From contig NZ_BFAB01000019.1 in the NCBI RefSeq assembly GCF_003402475.1, forward strand, positions 1 through 56,024: 56,024 nt of DNA. The letters run 5' to 3'. Positions within the stretch are counted from its first letter, which is position 1, and every line of letters starts with the position of its first letter. Under the pieces are notes generated by a model, which did no database searches, was not told the origin of the DNA, and was given only the letters and a program-made list of their open reading frames with translations. Source of the stretch: Mycobacterium sp. MFM001. Lineage in GTDB: Bacteria; Actinomycetota; Actinomycetes; Mycobacteriales; Mycobacteriaceae. This document shows positions 8,565 through 16,688 of this stretch, piece after piece. A program made the translations under genes and the position numbers.

Positions 8565-8738
8565 GTTGCGGCAGCGCCGATGGCTGGTGTCGCACAGCGG
8601 ATAGTTCTTGCTGCGCCGGCAAGTACACACGGCCACCATGAACCGATCGGATTCGACGACGCTGCCGTCGGGCATCTCGATGTGCACCGGGCCCTCAATC
8701 AGGATCGGCCCGTTGGGGACCATTTGTACCCGAGTCAT
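8547..8738 (-). CDS. CDGSH iron-sulfur domain protein
   Basis: 63 residues with the complete CDGSH ligand set in CTCRRSKNYPLCDTSH (Cys-x-Cys-x2-Ser-x3-Pro-x-Cys-Asp-x2-His), which holds a [2Fe-2S] cluster through three Cys and one His. The rest is the short strand region MTRVQMVPNGPILIEGPVHI. It is a soluble single-domain protein, smaller than mitoNEET and without a membrane anchor. Its ATG at 8738 overlaps the HemK-like methyltransferase stop (ATGA), and its 3' end overlaps the diiron enzyme gene. Electron transfer or cluster delivery are the usual roles in the family. Confidence 0.93.
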   Translation of the reverse strand: MTRVQMVPNGPILIEGPVHIEMPDGSVVESDRFMVAVCTCRRSKNYPLCDTSHRRCRNLKRAS

Positions 8739-9430
8739 GGCTTGTCCGCCCGGATCACGACCAATTCCTCTGTGCGGCAACCACGCTGGATGCGGCCGGT
8801 GTCCTCCAGCCAGCGGGCCCGCGCGGACATGACCGGGCCGAACGGGATCCATTGGGTGGCAACGACTTCGGCGTCCAGACCGGTCGAGCGCAGGGTGTCA
8901 ATCGACTGTTCGACACCCGAAAGGCGGGAGTGCACAAGCAGCATCGAGCCGCCGTCGCACAGCAGGCTAGACGCCGACTCGCACATCGGGTCCAGTACCA
9001 GCCTCCCGTCGACTCCGGCGTTCCACGCCCACGCCGGGCCGGCAGTCGGCGGGATCTCCTCGGTGTCTGTAGCCAGCGGCGTGGCTACGTAAGGCGGGTT
9101 CGACATGATGACCTCGAACGGCCCGCACTCGAGCGCACCGATCCACGACCCCTCCCGCACGTCGACGTCGACGCCGGCGTGCACGGCATTGCCTTGGGAA
9201 CACTGCACGGCGCGGGGACAGATGTCGAACGCGGTCACACTGGCCGCACCCAATTCCGCGGCGGCGATCGCGATGTAGCCGCTGCCGGTACACAGGTCCA
9301 AAACCCGACGCCCCGGCACCAGCCCGGTGCGTTCCATCGTGTCGACGAGAAGTTGCGAGTCCTGTTGCGGCGGGTATACGCCATCGGCGGCCAGGGCATC
9401 CGTCACGGGCGGCGCCAGGTAAGCGGTCAC
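8735..9430 (-). CDS. HemK2/MTQ2-like N5-glutamine methyltransferase
   Basis: 231 residues from GTG 9430. The SAM site is VLDLCTGSGYIAIAAAELG and the catalytic motif is SNPPYV, the NPPY signature of N5-glutamine and DNA-amino methyltransferases. The protein lacks the N-terminal helical domain of PrmC, as in the HemK2/MTQ2 group that modifies release factors. It is translationally coupled to the CDGSH gene. A small-molecule or other protein substrate linked to the neighbouring redox enzyme is an alternative. Family call is firm, substrate is not. Confidence 0.88.
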   Translation of the reverse strand: MTAYLAPPVTDALAADGVYPPQQDSQLLVDTMERTGLVPGRRVLDLCTGSGYIAIAAAELGAASVTAFDICPRAVQCSQGNAVHAGVDVDVREGSWIGALECGPFEVIMSNPPYVATPLATDTEEIPPTAGPAWAWNAGVDGRLVLDPMCESASSLLCDGGSMLLVHSRLSGVEQSIDTLRSTGLDAEVVATQWIPFGPVMSARARWLEDTGRIQRGCRTEELVVIRADKP

Positions 9431-9494
9431 ATGGGCCCTTCCGACACGTCGCCGCGACGGTCGCGGCGCCTGGCGTTTCTATGCCCCCAAACCG

Positions 9495-9510
9495 CCGGGT
9501 TGAAACCCGG
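9495..9510 (-). terminator. Candidate stem-loop terminator after the PfpI gene
   Basis: CCGGGTT and AACCCGG form a perfect 7-bp stem (2-nt gap, opening to 6 bp with 4-nt loop) five bases after the PfpI stop. On the minus strand it is followed by a short T-containing stretch rather than a long U-tract. Weak intrinsic terminator at best. Confidence 0.4.
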
Positions 9511-9514
9511 ACCG

Positions 9515-10072
9515 CTATGCGCTCGTCGGCGCGTGCGCGAATTTCTCCACGATTGTCGAGCAAAAGGCCGGCAGGTCAGACGGTGAGCGGCTGGAGATCA
9601 AATTCCCGTCGACGGCCACTTCCTCGTCGACGACGTTGGCGCCGGCGTTGCGCAAATCGGTGCGAATGCTCGGGTAGGAGGTCACGGTTCGCCCGGAAAC
9701 CACGCCGGCCTCGACCAGACTCCACGGACCGTGGCAGATGGCGGCGACGGGCTTTCCGGACTCGACGAAGTCGCGCACGAACGAAATCGCCGAATCGTCC
9801 AGGCGCAGCTTGTCCGGGTTCACCGTGCCGCCGGGCAGCACCAGCGCGTCGAAGTCGTCGACCGACACATCGGACACCGCCCGGTCGACCGGGAAGGTAC
9901 CGGCCGGCTCCAAATCGTGGTTGCGGGCCTGGATTTCGCCGGACTTCAGCGAAACCAGCTCGGTCTGGGCGCCCGCTTCTTCCAGGGCTGCCCGGGGTTG
10001 TTCGAGTTCTACTTTCTCCACGCCGTCCGCGGCCAGGAAAGCAACTTTCTTGCCTTGTAGTTGGTTTGGCAT
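9515..10072 (-). CDS. PfpI/DJ-1 family type 1 glutamine amidotransferase-like protein
   Basis: 185 residues, full length for PfpI. The flavodoxin-like core starts with KKVAFLAADGVEKVELEQPR; the nucleophile elbow is AAICHGPWSLVEAG, with the conserved Cys followed by His, and the Glu of EKVELEQP completes the usual pocket. Family members are proteases, deglycases or glyoxalase III-like stress enzymes. A strong AAAGGAG lies 8 nt before ATG 10072. It follows the zinc alcohol dehydrogenase in the same direction with a MIRU-like element between them. A role in aldehyde or glyoxal detoxification with that neighbour is inference. Confidence 0.9.
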   Translation of the reverse strand: MPNQLQGKKVAFLAADGVEKVELEQPRAALEEAGAQTELVSLKSGEIQARNHDLEPAGTFPVDRAVSDVSVDDFDALVLPGGTVNPDKLRLDDSAISFVRDFVESGKPVAAICHGPWSLVEAGVVSGRTVTSYPSIRTDLRNAGANVVDEEVAVDGNLISSRSPSDLPAFCSTIVEKFAHAPTSA

Positions 10073-10090
10073 TGCTTGCGCTCCTTTGTT

Positions 10091-10140
10091 TGATTGTCCG
10101 GCTCCTCCTCATCGCGCTTCGCGCTCTGCATCGTCACCGG
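10091..10140 (-). repeat. MIRU-like intercistronic repeat, single copy
   Basis: Read on the minus strand, this 50-bp stretch begins one base after the TAG of the zinc dehydrogenase and ends just before the Shine-Dalgarno of the PfpI gene. It aligns without gaps to the 44.6-kb tandem repeat, sharing CGACGATGC on the left and TGAGGAGGAGCCGG plus CAATCA on the right, with differences concentrated in the central GC-rich part. Position and sequence style match mycobacterial interspersed repetitive units. Confidence 0.75.
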
Positions 10141-10141
10141 A

Positions 10142-11311
10142 CTACGGTTTCAGGACAACCTTCGTGCAGTTGTCCTGCTTGTGCTTGAACATCTCGTAGC
10201 CGTGCGGCGCCTCGTCGAGCGGCAGCCGGTGGCTGATCAAAAACGTCGGGTCAATTTCGTGGTTCCGGATCCGTTCGAGCAGCGGCCGCATGTAGCGCTG
10301 CACATGACATTGACCGGTTTTGATGGTCAACGACCGGTTCATGATCGCGCCGATCGGGAACTTGTCCATCAGGCCGCCGTAGACGCCGATGATCGAAATC
10401 GTGCCGCCGTTACGGCAACTCAACGCTGCTTCCCGAAGGGCATGCGGTCGTTCGGTTTCCAGTCGCGCCGCCTGCTTGACGCGGTCGTAGGTGTCGACCA
10501 CCGTCGAGGAGTTGCGGGCCTCCAGGCCGACCGCGTCGATGCAGTGATCCGGCCCGCGCCCGGCGGTCATGTCGCGAAGTTCTTCGAGCACCGAGGTCTC
10601 GGCAAAGTTGATCGGCGTCGCCCCGACTTCCTCGGCGAGCTCCAGCCGGTACGGAACACGGTCTATCGCAATGACTTTCGACGCACCCAGCAGGTAGGCG
10701 CTCAGCATCGCGAACAGCCCGACGGGCCCGGCGCCCCAGACGGCGACGACGTCGCCCGGGCTGATATCGCACATCTCGGCGCCCATGTAACCGGTCGGCA
10801 GAATGTCCGACAGGAACAGCACCTGCTCGTCGGTGAGGTCATCGTCGACCTTGAGCGGGCCCACGTCGGCGAACGGCACCCGCGCGTATTCGGCCTGCCC
10901 GCCGGCAAAACCGCCCAACATGTGCGAATAACCGAAAAGCCCTGCAGGAGAATGACCCATCAACTTCTCGGCCATCCCCGCGTTCGGGTTGGAATTCTCG
11001 CACAGCGAGTACAGGTCGTGTTCGCACGCCCAACACGCACCGCAGGCGATCGGAAACGGCACCACCACCCGGTCACCGACCGCCAAGTTCGTCACCGCGT
11101 TGCCGACTTCGACGACCTCGCCCATGAATTCGTGCCCGAGGATGTCGCCGTGCTTGACGGTCGGGATGTAACCGTCGTAGATGTGCAGATCGGACCCGCA
11201 GATCGCGGTCGAGGTGATCTTCACGATAGCGTCGCGCTCGTTGAGGATCTTCGGATCGGGGACCGACTGCACTTCCACGCTGTTGCGGCCTGCCCATACC
11301 GTGGCCTTCAT
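10142..11311 (-). CDS. Zinc-dependent alcohol dehydrogenase (formaldehyde-dehydrogenase-like)
   Basis: 389 residues, the long zinc MDR type. Catalytic zinc residues lie in ICGSDLHIYDG and DILGHEFMGEVVEVG; the structural zinc loop is CGACWACEHDLYSLC. The Rossmann motif is VWGAGPVGLFAMLSA. Length and the extended middle region (NAGMAEKLMGHSPAGLFG) resemble glutathione-independent formaldehyde dehydrogenases. It would oxidise an alcohol or aldehyde adduct with NAD(P)+. Its ATG overlaps the stop of the upstream SRPBCC gene by 4 bp. No formaldehyde-specific residue could be verified by eye, so substrate stays open. Confidence 0.9.
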   Translation of the reverse strand: MKATVWAGRNSVEVQSVPDPKILNERDAIVKITSTAICGSDLHIYDGYIPTVKHGDILGHEFMGEVVEVGNAVTNLAVGDRVVVPFPIACGACWACEHDLYSLCENSNPNAGMAEKLMGHSPAGLFGYSHMLGGFAGGQAEYARVPFADVGPLKVDDDLTDEQVLFLSDILPTGYMGAEMCDISPGDVVAVWGAGPVGLFAMLSAYLLGASKVIAIDRVPYRLELAEEVGATPINFAETSVLEELRDMTAGRGPDHCIDAVGLEARNSSTVVDTYDRVKQAARLETERPHALREAALSCRNGGTISIIGVYGGLMDKFPIGAIMNRSLTIKTGQCHVQRYMRPLLERIRNHEIDPTFLISHRLPLDEAPHGYEMFKHKQDNCTKVVLKP

Positions 11312-12129
11312 CCGTTGTGTCCCTTCGGCGCTGCGGCGCGCTGATGCATCTGTCTGATCGCGGAGGTTCCTTCCGGCGAGCCGTCCGAGCGCATGACCTG
11401 ACCGGTTTCCAGAAACTGCTTGAAGCGGCGCAGATCATCGTTGACCTGCTGCTCGGGCGACTCGCCGAACAACGTCGCCGCCGCTTTGCCGAGCGCGCCG
11501 CCCGGCTGGCGGTAGCTGATCGTCACACGCACCTCGGTGCCCCGGCCGCCCGGAGCGGGCGTGAATTCGACGCTGCCGCCGTTCTCGACGGGTGATCCCG
11601 GCACCGATTGCCAGGCGATGCGGCGGTTGGATTCGTCGTCGGTGATCTCCGCGTCGCGCATGAACGACGGCTTCTTGTCCAGGTCACGCCAGAATCGGTA
11701 GACCTCCTCGGGTGGGCGGCCCACGGTCACTGCGGCGCGCAGCATGCGGTGCCGGGATCCGTTGGCGTGCCTACCGCCGTTGCGGGTGGTACGCAGCGCC
11801 GCATACAGGTCGGCCGCGCCGATCGCGCCAAGCGCGGCGGCCGACATTGCGGCACGGCCGCGTCGTCCCCGGCTGCCGGCCACCCCGACGCCCAGCAACG
11901 CCAGGTCCAGGGCGTCGCCGGCCACCCGGGTCCACACGAGCCGCTCCGGCCCGAACAGCAGGGCGGCGGCGTGCCCGCATTCGCGCAGGCCCAACGCGCG
12001 GATCACCGGCCGAGACCGGCCGGTGTCGTCGACGCCCGCCAACGCGGCAACCTTGCCCGGCACCAGCACTTCGGTCAGCCCCAGGCCCAAGCTGGCTCCG
12101 CCAAGCCCCTTGACCAGCGCGTCAGTCAT
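11308..12129 (-). CDS. SRPBCC-domain protein with hydrophobic N-terminal region
   Basis: 273 residues in two parts. Residues 1-120 are small-residue-rich and partly membrane-like (GGASLGLGLTEVLVPGKVAA, ALDLALLGVGVAG, AAALGAIGAADLYAAL). From about 128 comes a SRPBCC/cyclase-type ligand-binding fold: LRAAVTVGRPPEEVYRFWRD, the IAWQSVPGSPVENGGSVEF strands and DLRRFKQFLETGQ. Such domains bind lipids or aromatic compounds in a deep cavity. It overlaps the F420 oxidoreductase stop by 8 bp and the zinc dehydrogenase start by 4 bp, so the three are made together. No enzymatic residue is evident. Confidence 0.85.
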   Translation of the reverse strand: MTDALVKGLGGASLGLGLTEVLVPGKVAALAGVDDTGRSRPVIRALGLRECGHAAALLFGPERLVWTRVAGDALDLALLGVGVAGSRGRRGRAAMSAAALGAIGAADLYAALRTTRNGGRHANGSRHRMLRAAVTVGRPPEEVYRFWRDLDKKPSFMRDAEITDDESNRRIAWQSVPGSPVENGGSVEFTPAPGGRGTEVRVTISYRQPGGALGKAAATLFGESPEQQVNDDLRRFKQFLETGQVMRSDGSPEGTSAIRQMHQRAAAPKGHNG

Positions 12130-13111
12130 TGCTGGCCGCCCGCAGTGCGTCGAGCAATGGTTCGGCGGCTTCCTTGAAGAACAGGTCCTGCTCCTCGCCG
12201 CCGATCTGGATCAGCGCGATGTCGGTGAACCCGGCTTCCCAGTAAGGGCGGACCGCGTCGACGATCGCGTCCAGGTCCGGCCCGCACGGAATGCTCTCGG
12301 CGACGTCCTCCGGACGGACGAACTGCGTCGCACCGGCGAAACCGGCCGTGGTCGGCAGGTTGGCGTTGACGTGCCAGCCGCTGCCGAACCAGCGGAATTG
12401 GTCGTGGGCGCGCTGGACGGCGGCGTCGCGGTCGGGGTCCCAGCACACCGGCACCTGCCCGATCACCCGGCCGCCGCCGGCCATGCCGGTGGCCTGGCGC
12501 GCGGAGTGCCATTCGTGGACGAGGTCGCCGTTGGGCTCCACCGCCGCCAGGTGGTCGGCGAGCGTGGCGAACTTGGCGATCGACTTGGGGCCGGTCATCG
12601 ACACCGCGATGCCCACCGGCACCTCCGGCAGGTCCCACAGCCGCGCCGAGTCCACCTGGTAGTAGTCGCCGCGCCGGTCCACCAATCCGCCGCCGAACAG
12701 GTCGCGGATGATCTCGATCGCTTCGTGCAGCATGTCCAGTCGCTGCCCGATGCCCGGCCAGCCCCGGCCGACGATGTGCTCGTTGAGGTTCTCGCCGCTG
12801 CCCAGGCCCAGCGTGAAGCGGCCGTCGGCGAGGATCTGCACCGTCGCCGCCTGCTGGGCGACCACCACCGGGCGATAACGCATCGTCGGGCAGGTCACGT
12901 ACGAATACAGATCCACCTTCTCGGTGGCGTGTGCGACCGCCCCCAGCACCGCCCAGGCGTTGGGCGCATGTCCTTGCGACGCCAGCCAGGGCGAGAAGTG
13001 GTCACTGCAGACCTCGAAGTCGAAACCCCGCCGTTCGGCCGAAACCGCGTTCCGGACAAGGTCTTTAGGGCCGTTCTGCTCGGTCATCAGGGTGTAGCCA
13101 AACCGCGTCAT
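12122..13111 (-). CDS. F420-dependent LLM-class oxidoreductase
   Basis: 329 residues of the luciferase-like TIM barrel, close to the F420-dependent glucose-6-phosphate dehydrogenase-like group: FGYTLMTEQNGPKDLVRNA, CSDHFSPWLASQGHAPNAWA, LGLGSGENLNEHIVG and FTDIALIQIGG. These use deazaflavin F420 to reduce or oxidise small molecules in the cytoplasm. Presence of F420 enzymes fits a mycobacterium. It is first in the run with the SRPBCC and zinc dehydrogenase genes. The motif set identifies the cofactor class well, but the substrate is not known. Confidence 0.92.
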   Translation of the reverse strand: MTRFGYTLMTEQNGPKDLVRNAVSAERRGFDFEVCSDHFSPWLASQGHAPNAWAVLGAVAHATEKVDLYSYVTCPTMRYRPVVVAQQAATVQILADGRFTLGLGSGENLNEHIVGRGWPGIGQRLDMLHEAIEIIRDLFGGGLVDRRGDYYQVDSARLWDLPEVPVGIAVSMTGPKSIAKFATLADHLAAVEPNGDLVHEWHSARQATGMAGGGRVIGQVPVCWDPDRDAAVQRAHDQFRWFGSGWHVNANLPTTAGFAGATQFVRPEDVAESIPCGPDLDAIVDAVRPYWEAGFTDIALIQIGGEEQDLFFKEAAEPLLDALRAASND

Positions 13112-13157
13112 ACGACACGGGTACCCCTGGCAGGCGAGGGCAAACTGTCGCGAATTC

Positions 13158-13622
13158 CTAGAGCCGGTCCTTGACCGCCGCCGAGAGCCGCGCCCCGTCG
13201 GCCTTGCCGGCCGCGATGGCGGTGGCCGCCTTCATCACCATCCCCATCTGTTTCATCCCGGGCCGCTCCCCGATCTGTTCGGCCACCTGGGCGATCGCGG
13301 TGTCGACGACGTCGGCCAGCTCGCCCTCGGTGAGCGGCGGCGGCAGGTATTCGTCGATCACCCGGGCTTCGGCGTGCTCGTTGGCGGCCAGCTCACCGCG
13401 GCCGTTCTGGGTGTAGATCTCGGCCGCCTCGCCGCGCTTGCGCGATTCGCGGGCCAGGACCTTGATCACCTCGTCGTCGGAGAGCTCCCGCGACGCCTTG
13501 CCGGAGACTTCCTCGGTCTGGATCGCGGCCAGCAGCATGCGCAGCGTCGCCGTGCGCAGCTTGTCCTGCGTCTTCATCGCCTCGGTCAAATCTGACCGCA
13601 GCCGGGATTTGAGTTCCGCCAT
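13158..13622 (-). CDS. GatB/YqeY domain protein
   Basis: 154 residues, full YqeY length: MAELKSRLRSDLTEAMKTQD, LRMLLAAIQ, KRGEAAEIYTQNGRGELAA, EARVIDEYLPPPLTEGEL and GMKQMGMVMKA. YqeY resembles the tRNA-binding tail of GatB amidotransferase; its exact role is unknown. ATG 13622 is chosen because a TAGCGT -10 box (13635-13630) sits 7 nt upstream, making the transcript leaderless; the longer frame upstream has no support. It is divergent from the membrane-protein operon. Confidence 0.93.
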   Translation of the reverse strand: MAELKSRLRSDLTEAMKTQDKLRTATLRMLLAAIQTEEVSGKASRELSDDEVIKVLARESRKRGEAAEIYTQNGRGELAANEHAEARVIDEYLPPPLTEGELADVVDTAIAQVAEQIGERPGMKQMGMVMKAATAIAAGKADGARLSAAVKDRL

Positions 13623-13629
13623 AGCCCAG

Positions 13630-13635
13630 ACGCTA
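13630..13635 (-). promoter_or_regulatory. -10 box of leaderless YqeY gene
   Basis: TAGCGT on the minus strand, 7 nt from the A of the ATG at 13622, matching TANNNT with transcription starting at the start codon. Confidence 0.6.
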
Positions 13636-13715
13636 CGCGGGCGGTCGTTGAGAATTGCCCGGACGGCCGACAGGATGGGAGCCATGCGCGCCGGCCACTC
13701 CTTCATGAGCACGTT

Positions 13716-14969
13716 GTGAGCACGCCGCCGTACGACTACCCGGACTATCCGGAGCCGGGGTATCCGCCGCCTGGTTATGGTCCTGTCGGCTATCCGCCCG
13801 CCGGCTATCCACCGCCGGGCTATGGCCCGCCCCCGAGCTACGCGCCTCCCCCGAATTACGGCCCGCCGCCGGGGTATGGCCCGCCCCCGAGCTACGCGCC
13901 ACCGCCGGGTTATGCGCCACCGCCGGGGTACGGCCCGCCCGGTTATGGCCCGCCCCCTGGTTACGGGCCGCCACCGGCCTACGGGCCACCACAGTTCGTC
14001 CCGGGAGCGCCCAGGCCCGGGATCATCCCGCTGCGACCGTTGAGCCTCAGCGACATCTACAACGGCGCAGTCGGCTACATCCGCGCCAATCCCAAGGCCA
14101 CGCTGGGATTGACGGCGATCATCGTGGTGATCGTGCAGCTCGTGGTGTTGATCGTGTCGGCGGGGCCGTTTGCGGCCGCGACCCGGCTGCGGACCAAACC
14201 GAGCGACGAGGTGACCACCGGTGACGTGGCCACCTGGGTGACGTCGGTGGGGGCCGGCGCCCTGGTCAGCTGGCTGGCCGGCATCTTGCTGGCTGGCATG
14301 CTCACCGTTGTCGTCGGCCGGGCGGTGTTCGGCTCGACGATCACGATCGGCGAGACCTGGACCAAGATCCGCGGGCGGCTGCCCGCACTGATCGGCCTGG
14401 CGGCGCTGGAAGGCGCGGGAGCGATATTGCTCGTCGCCGTGGTGGTGCTGATCATCGCCGCGATCGGTGCCGTGGGCAACGGCGCGGCGGTATTCCTCAT
14501 CGGCTTCCCGCTGATACTGGCCGCGCTCGCCGCAGTGGCCTACGCCTACACCGTGCTGTCGTTCGCGCCGGTGCTGATCGTGCTGGAGCAGCTGAGCGTC
14601 TTCGACGCCATCGGCAGGTCGTTCACGTTGGTACGCAACAGCTTCTGGCGAGTGCTGGGCATTCGGCTGCTGACCGCCGTCGTGGTGTTTCTGGTGGCCG
14701 GTGCGGTCGCGGCGCCATTCAATTTCGTCGGCCAGCTACTGGCCGACCCAACCGGCGGGCCCGCGCTGATCAGCCTGACGGTCAGCGCCGTCGGATCGGC
14801 GATCGGGCGCGTCATCACCGCCCCGTTCAACGCGGGCGTCATCGTCCTGCTCTACACCGATCGGCGGATGCGCGCCGAGGCGTTCGACCTGATCTTGCAG
14901 ACCGGCGCCGCGGGCGGCCCGGCAGCGGCGGCGTCCACGGATTATTTGTGGCTGACCCGGCCGGTGTGA
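13716..14969 (+). CDS. Multi-spanning membrane protein with Pro-Gly-Tyr-rich N-terminus
   Basis: 417 residues from GTG 13716. Residues 1-95 are a low-complexity tail of repeated PPGYGPP/PPPSYAPP units. From residue ~120 there are about six to seven membrane segments (LTAIIVVIVQLVVLIVSA, LVSWLAGILLAGMLTVVVG, LIAAIGAVGNGA-like stretches, LLTAVVVFLVAGAVAAPF). The IGRSFTLVRNSFWRVLGIRLL stretch resembles glycerophosphodiester phosphodiesterase membrane-domain-like proteins without a catalytic domain. It leads an operon with the DUF4129, DUF4350, MoxR and DUF58 genes. A short in-frame-overlapping upstream ORF (13684-13719) ends across its start. Function unknown. Confidence 0.88.
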   Translation: MSTPPYDYPDYPEPGYPPPGYGPVGYPPAGYPPPGYGPPPSYAPPPNYGPPPGYGPPPSYAPPPGYAPPPGYGPPGYGPPPGYGPPPAYGPPQFVPGAPRPGIIPLRPLSLSDIYNGAVGYIRANPKATLGLTAIIVVIVQLVVLIVSAGPFAAATRLRTKPSDEVTTGDVATWVTSVGAGALVSWLAGILLAGMLTVVVGRAVFGSTITIGETWTKIRGRLPALIGLAALEGAGAILLVAVVVLIIAAIGAVGNGAAVFLIGFPLILAALAAVAYAYTVLSFAPVLIVLEQLSVFDAIGRSFTLVRNSFWRVLGIRLLTAVVVFLVAGAVAAPFNFVGQLLADPTGGPALISLTVSAVGSAIGRVITAPFNAGVIVLLYTDRRMRAEAFDLILQTGAAGGPAAAASTDYLWLTRPV

Positions 14970-14982
14970 GGACACGCTGAGC

Positions 14983-15582
14983 ATGCCCGCCATCGACATC
15001 GACCGCGATGCCGCGCATCAGGCCGCGCAACGTGAGCTCGCCAAGCCGATCTATCCCAAGCCGTCTGCGACACAACGCTTTCACGAGTGGGTCAACGAAC
15101 TGCTTTACCGCGTGGTCGAGAAAGGATCGACGATTCCGGGCGGCTGGTTCACCGTCGCCGTGCTGCTCACCTTGCTGGTGGTCGCGGTGGTGGTGGCGGT
15201 CCGCATCGCGCGGCGCACGATGCGGACCCGCCGCGGAGCCGACTACCCGCTGTTCGACGCCGGTCAGCTCAGCGCCGCGGCACATCGCGCCACCGCTGAA
15301 CGCTTTGCCACCGAAGGCGATTGGGCAATGGCGATTCGGCACCGGTTGCGCGCGGTCGCCCGCGGACTTGAGGAGAGCGGGGCGCTCGGTCCGGCGCCCG
15401 GCCGCACCGCCAACGAACTGGCCCGCGACGCGGCCAGCCATATACCGCAGCTTTCTGCCGAGTTCACCCAGGCTGCAACGATTTTCAACGACGTCACCTA
15501 CGGCGAGCGGCCAGGGACACCGGAGGGCTACCGGCTGATCGCCGACCTCGACGACCACCTCCTGCGATCGGCGGCCCGGTGA
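14983..15582 (+). CDS. DUF4129 domain membrane protein
   Basis: 199 residues with one membrane helix near residues 55-75 (WFTVAVLLTLLVVAVVVAV) followed by a cytoplasmic DUF4129-type helical domain: AHRATAERFATEGDWAMAIR, LRAVARGLEESG, AANELARDA-like and TPEGYRLIADLDDHLL. DUF4129 usually forms the C-terminus of membrane transglutaminase-like proteins; here it is free-standing. It starts 13 bp after the previous stop and overlaps the DUF4350 start by 4 bp (GTGA). Part of the MoxR/DUF58 locus; no catalytic residues are seen. Confidence 0.88.
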   Translation: MPAIDIDRDAAHQAAQRELAKPIYPKPSATQRFHEWVNELLYRVVEKGSTIPGGWFTVAVLLTLLVVAVVVAVRIARRTMRTRRGADYPLFDAGQLSAAAHRATAERFATEGDWAMAIRHRLRAVARGLEESGALGPAPGRTANELARDAASHIPQLSAEFTQAATIFNDVTYGERPGTPEGYRLIADLDDHLLRSAAR

Positions 15583-16688
15583 CGACACAGTTGCGGACCT
15601 GGCGGTGGGTACTCTTGGCATTGGCCGCGATCTGCGCCGTCGCCGCCGTCACCACCTACCTGACCGCGCCGCGCCCGGGTGGCCGGATGGACCCGGCGTC
15701 CACCGGACCGGAAGGCGCACACGCACTGGTTGCGCTGCTGCGCGACCACGGTGTCGACGTCGTCGTCGCCAACAGCGTCGACGAGGCCGAAAATGCCGCG
15801 CGCCCGGACACATTGCTGCTGATCGCGCAGGCCCAGCACCTCACCGACGACACACTGTTGCACCGGCTCGCCCATACCCCCGGGGACCTGCTGCTGGTGG
15901 AGCCGACGTCGCGTGCCAGGGCCGCGTTGACCCCGGACATCCGCAGCGCCGGCGCCAGCGCACTGGAGAGCAAACCCGATTGCGCACTGCGCGAAGCGAA
16001 TCGGACCGGATCAGTACAATTCGGTCCCACCAACACCTTTCGCGCCGCCGATGACCGCGTGATCACCAGCTGCTACGGCGGGGCGCTGGTCCGCTACCGC
16101 GACGGCGACCGCACGATCACCCTGGTCGGCAGTACCGACTTCATGACCAACCGTGGCCTGCCGCGGGCCGGCAATGCCGCGCTGGCGATGAACCTTGCCG
16201 GTGATCGCGGTCGCCTCGTCTGGTATGCGCCGCAACGCGTCGAAGGCCAAACGTCCGGATCGGCAACGCTATTCGACTTGATTCCGGACAACGTCAACTG
16301 GATGGTCTTGCAGCTGTGGTTGGCCGTCATACTTGTCGCGTTGTGGAAGGGCCGCCGGATCGGCCCACTGGTCGCCGAGGAACTGCCCGTCGTAGTGCGA
16401 GCCTCGGAAACCGTCGAGGGCCGCGGGCGCTTGTACCGGTCGCGGCGGGCCCGCGACGCCGCCGCGCACGCATTGCGCACCGCGACGCTGCAACGGCTGC
16501 TACCCAGGCTCGGACTGGCCGCCACCAGCCCGCCGCAGAACGTGGTGAACGCCGTCGCGGCGCGCAGCGGAACCGACCCGGAAACGGTGCGGCATAGGCT
16601 GTTCGGACCGTCACCGGCCAGCGACACCGATCTGGTAGCGCTGGCCCGGGCGCTCGACGACATCGAAAGGCAGGTCGCAGACCTATGA
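15579..16688 (+). CDS. DUF4350 domain membrane protein
   Basis: 369 residues from GTG 15579. One N-terminal membrane helix (WRWVLLALAAICAVAAVTTY), an extracytoplasmic alpha/beta domain of about 200 residues with STGPEGAHALVALLRDHGVD (DUF4350), a second helix around residues 240-258 (MVLQLWLAVILVALW) and a C-terminal cytoplasmic helical tail with RGRLYRSRRARDAAAHALR. Such proteins nearly always accompany MoxR and DUF58 genes, and the 4-bp overlaps on both sides support one complex. The biochemical role is not established. Confidence 0.88.
   Translation: MTTQLRTWRWVLLALAAICAVAAVTTYLTAPRPGGRMDPASTGPEGAHALVALLRDHGVDVVVANSVDEAENAARPDTLLLIAQAQHLTDDTLLHRLAHTPGDLLLVEPTSRARAALTPDIRSAGASALESKPDCALREANRTGSVQFGPTNTFRAADDRVITSCYGGALVRYRDGDRTITLVGSTDFMTNRGLPRAGNAALAMNLAGDRGRLVWYAPQRVEGQTSGSATLFDLIPDNVNWMVLQLWLAVILVALWKGRRIGPLVAEELPVVVRASETVEGRGRLYRSRRARDAAAHALRTATLQRLLPRLGLAATSPPQNVVNAVAARSGTDPETVRHRLFGPSPASDTDLVALARALDDIERQVADL

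Noticed and set aside
9450..9468. GC-rich palindrome before the HemK-like methyltransferase
   Set aside because: Its loop is too tight and no U-tract follows; kept out as a terminator.
13740..14000. Repetitive DNA resembling a tandem array or CRISPR
   Set aside because: It encodes the in-frame Pro-Gly-Tyr tail; units vary and there are no spacers.
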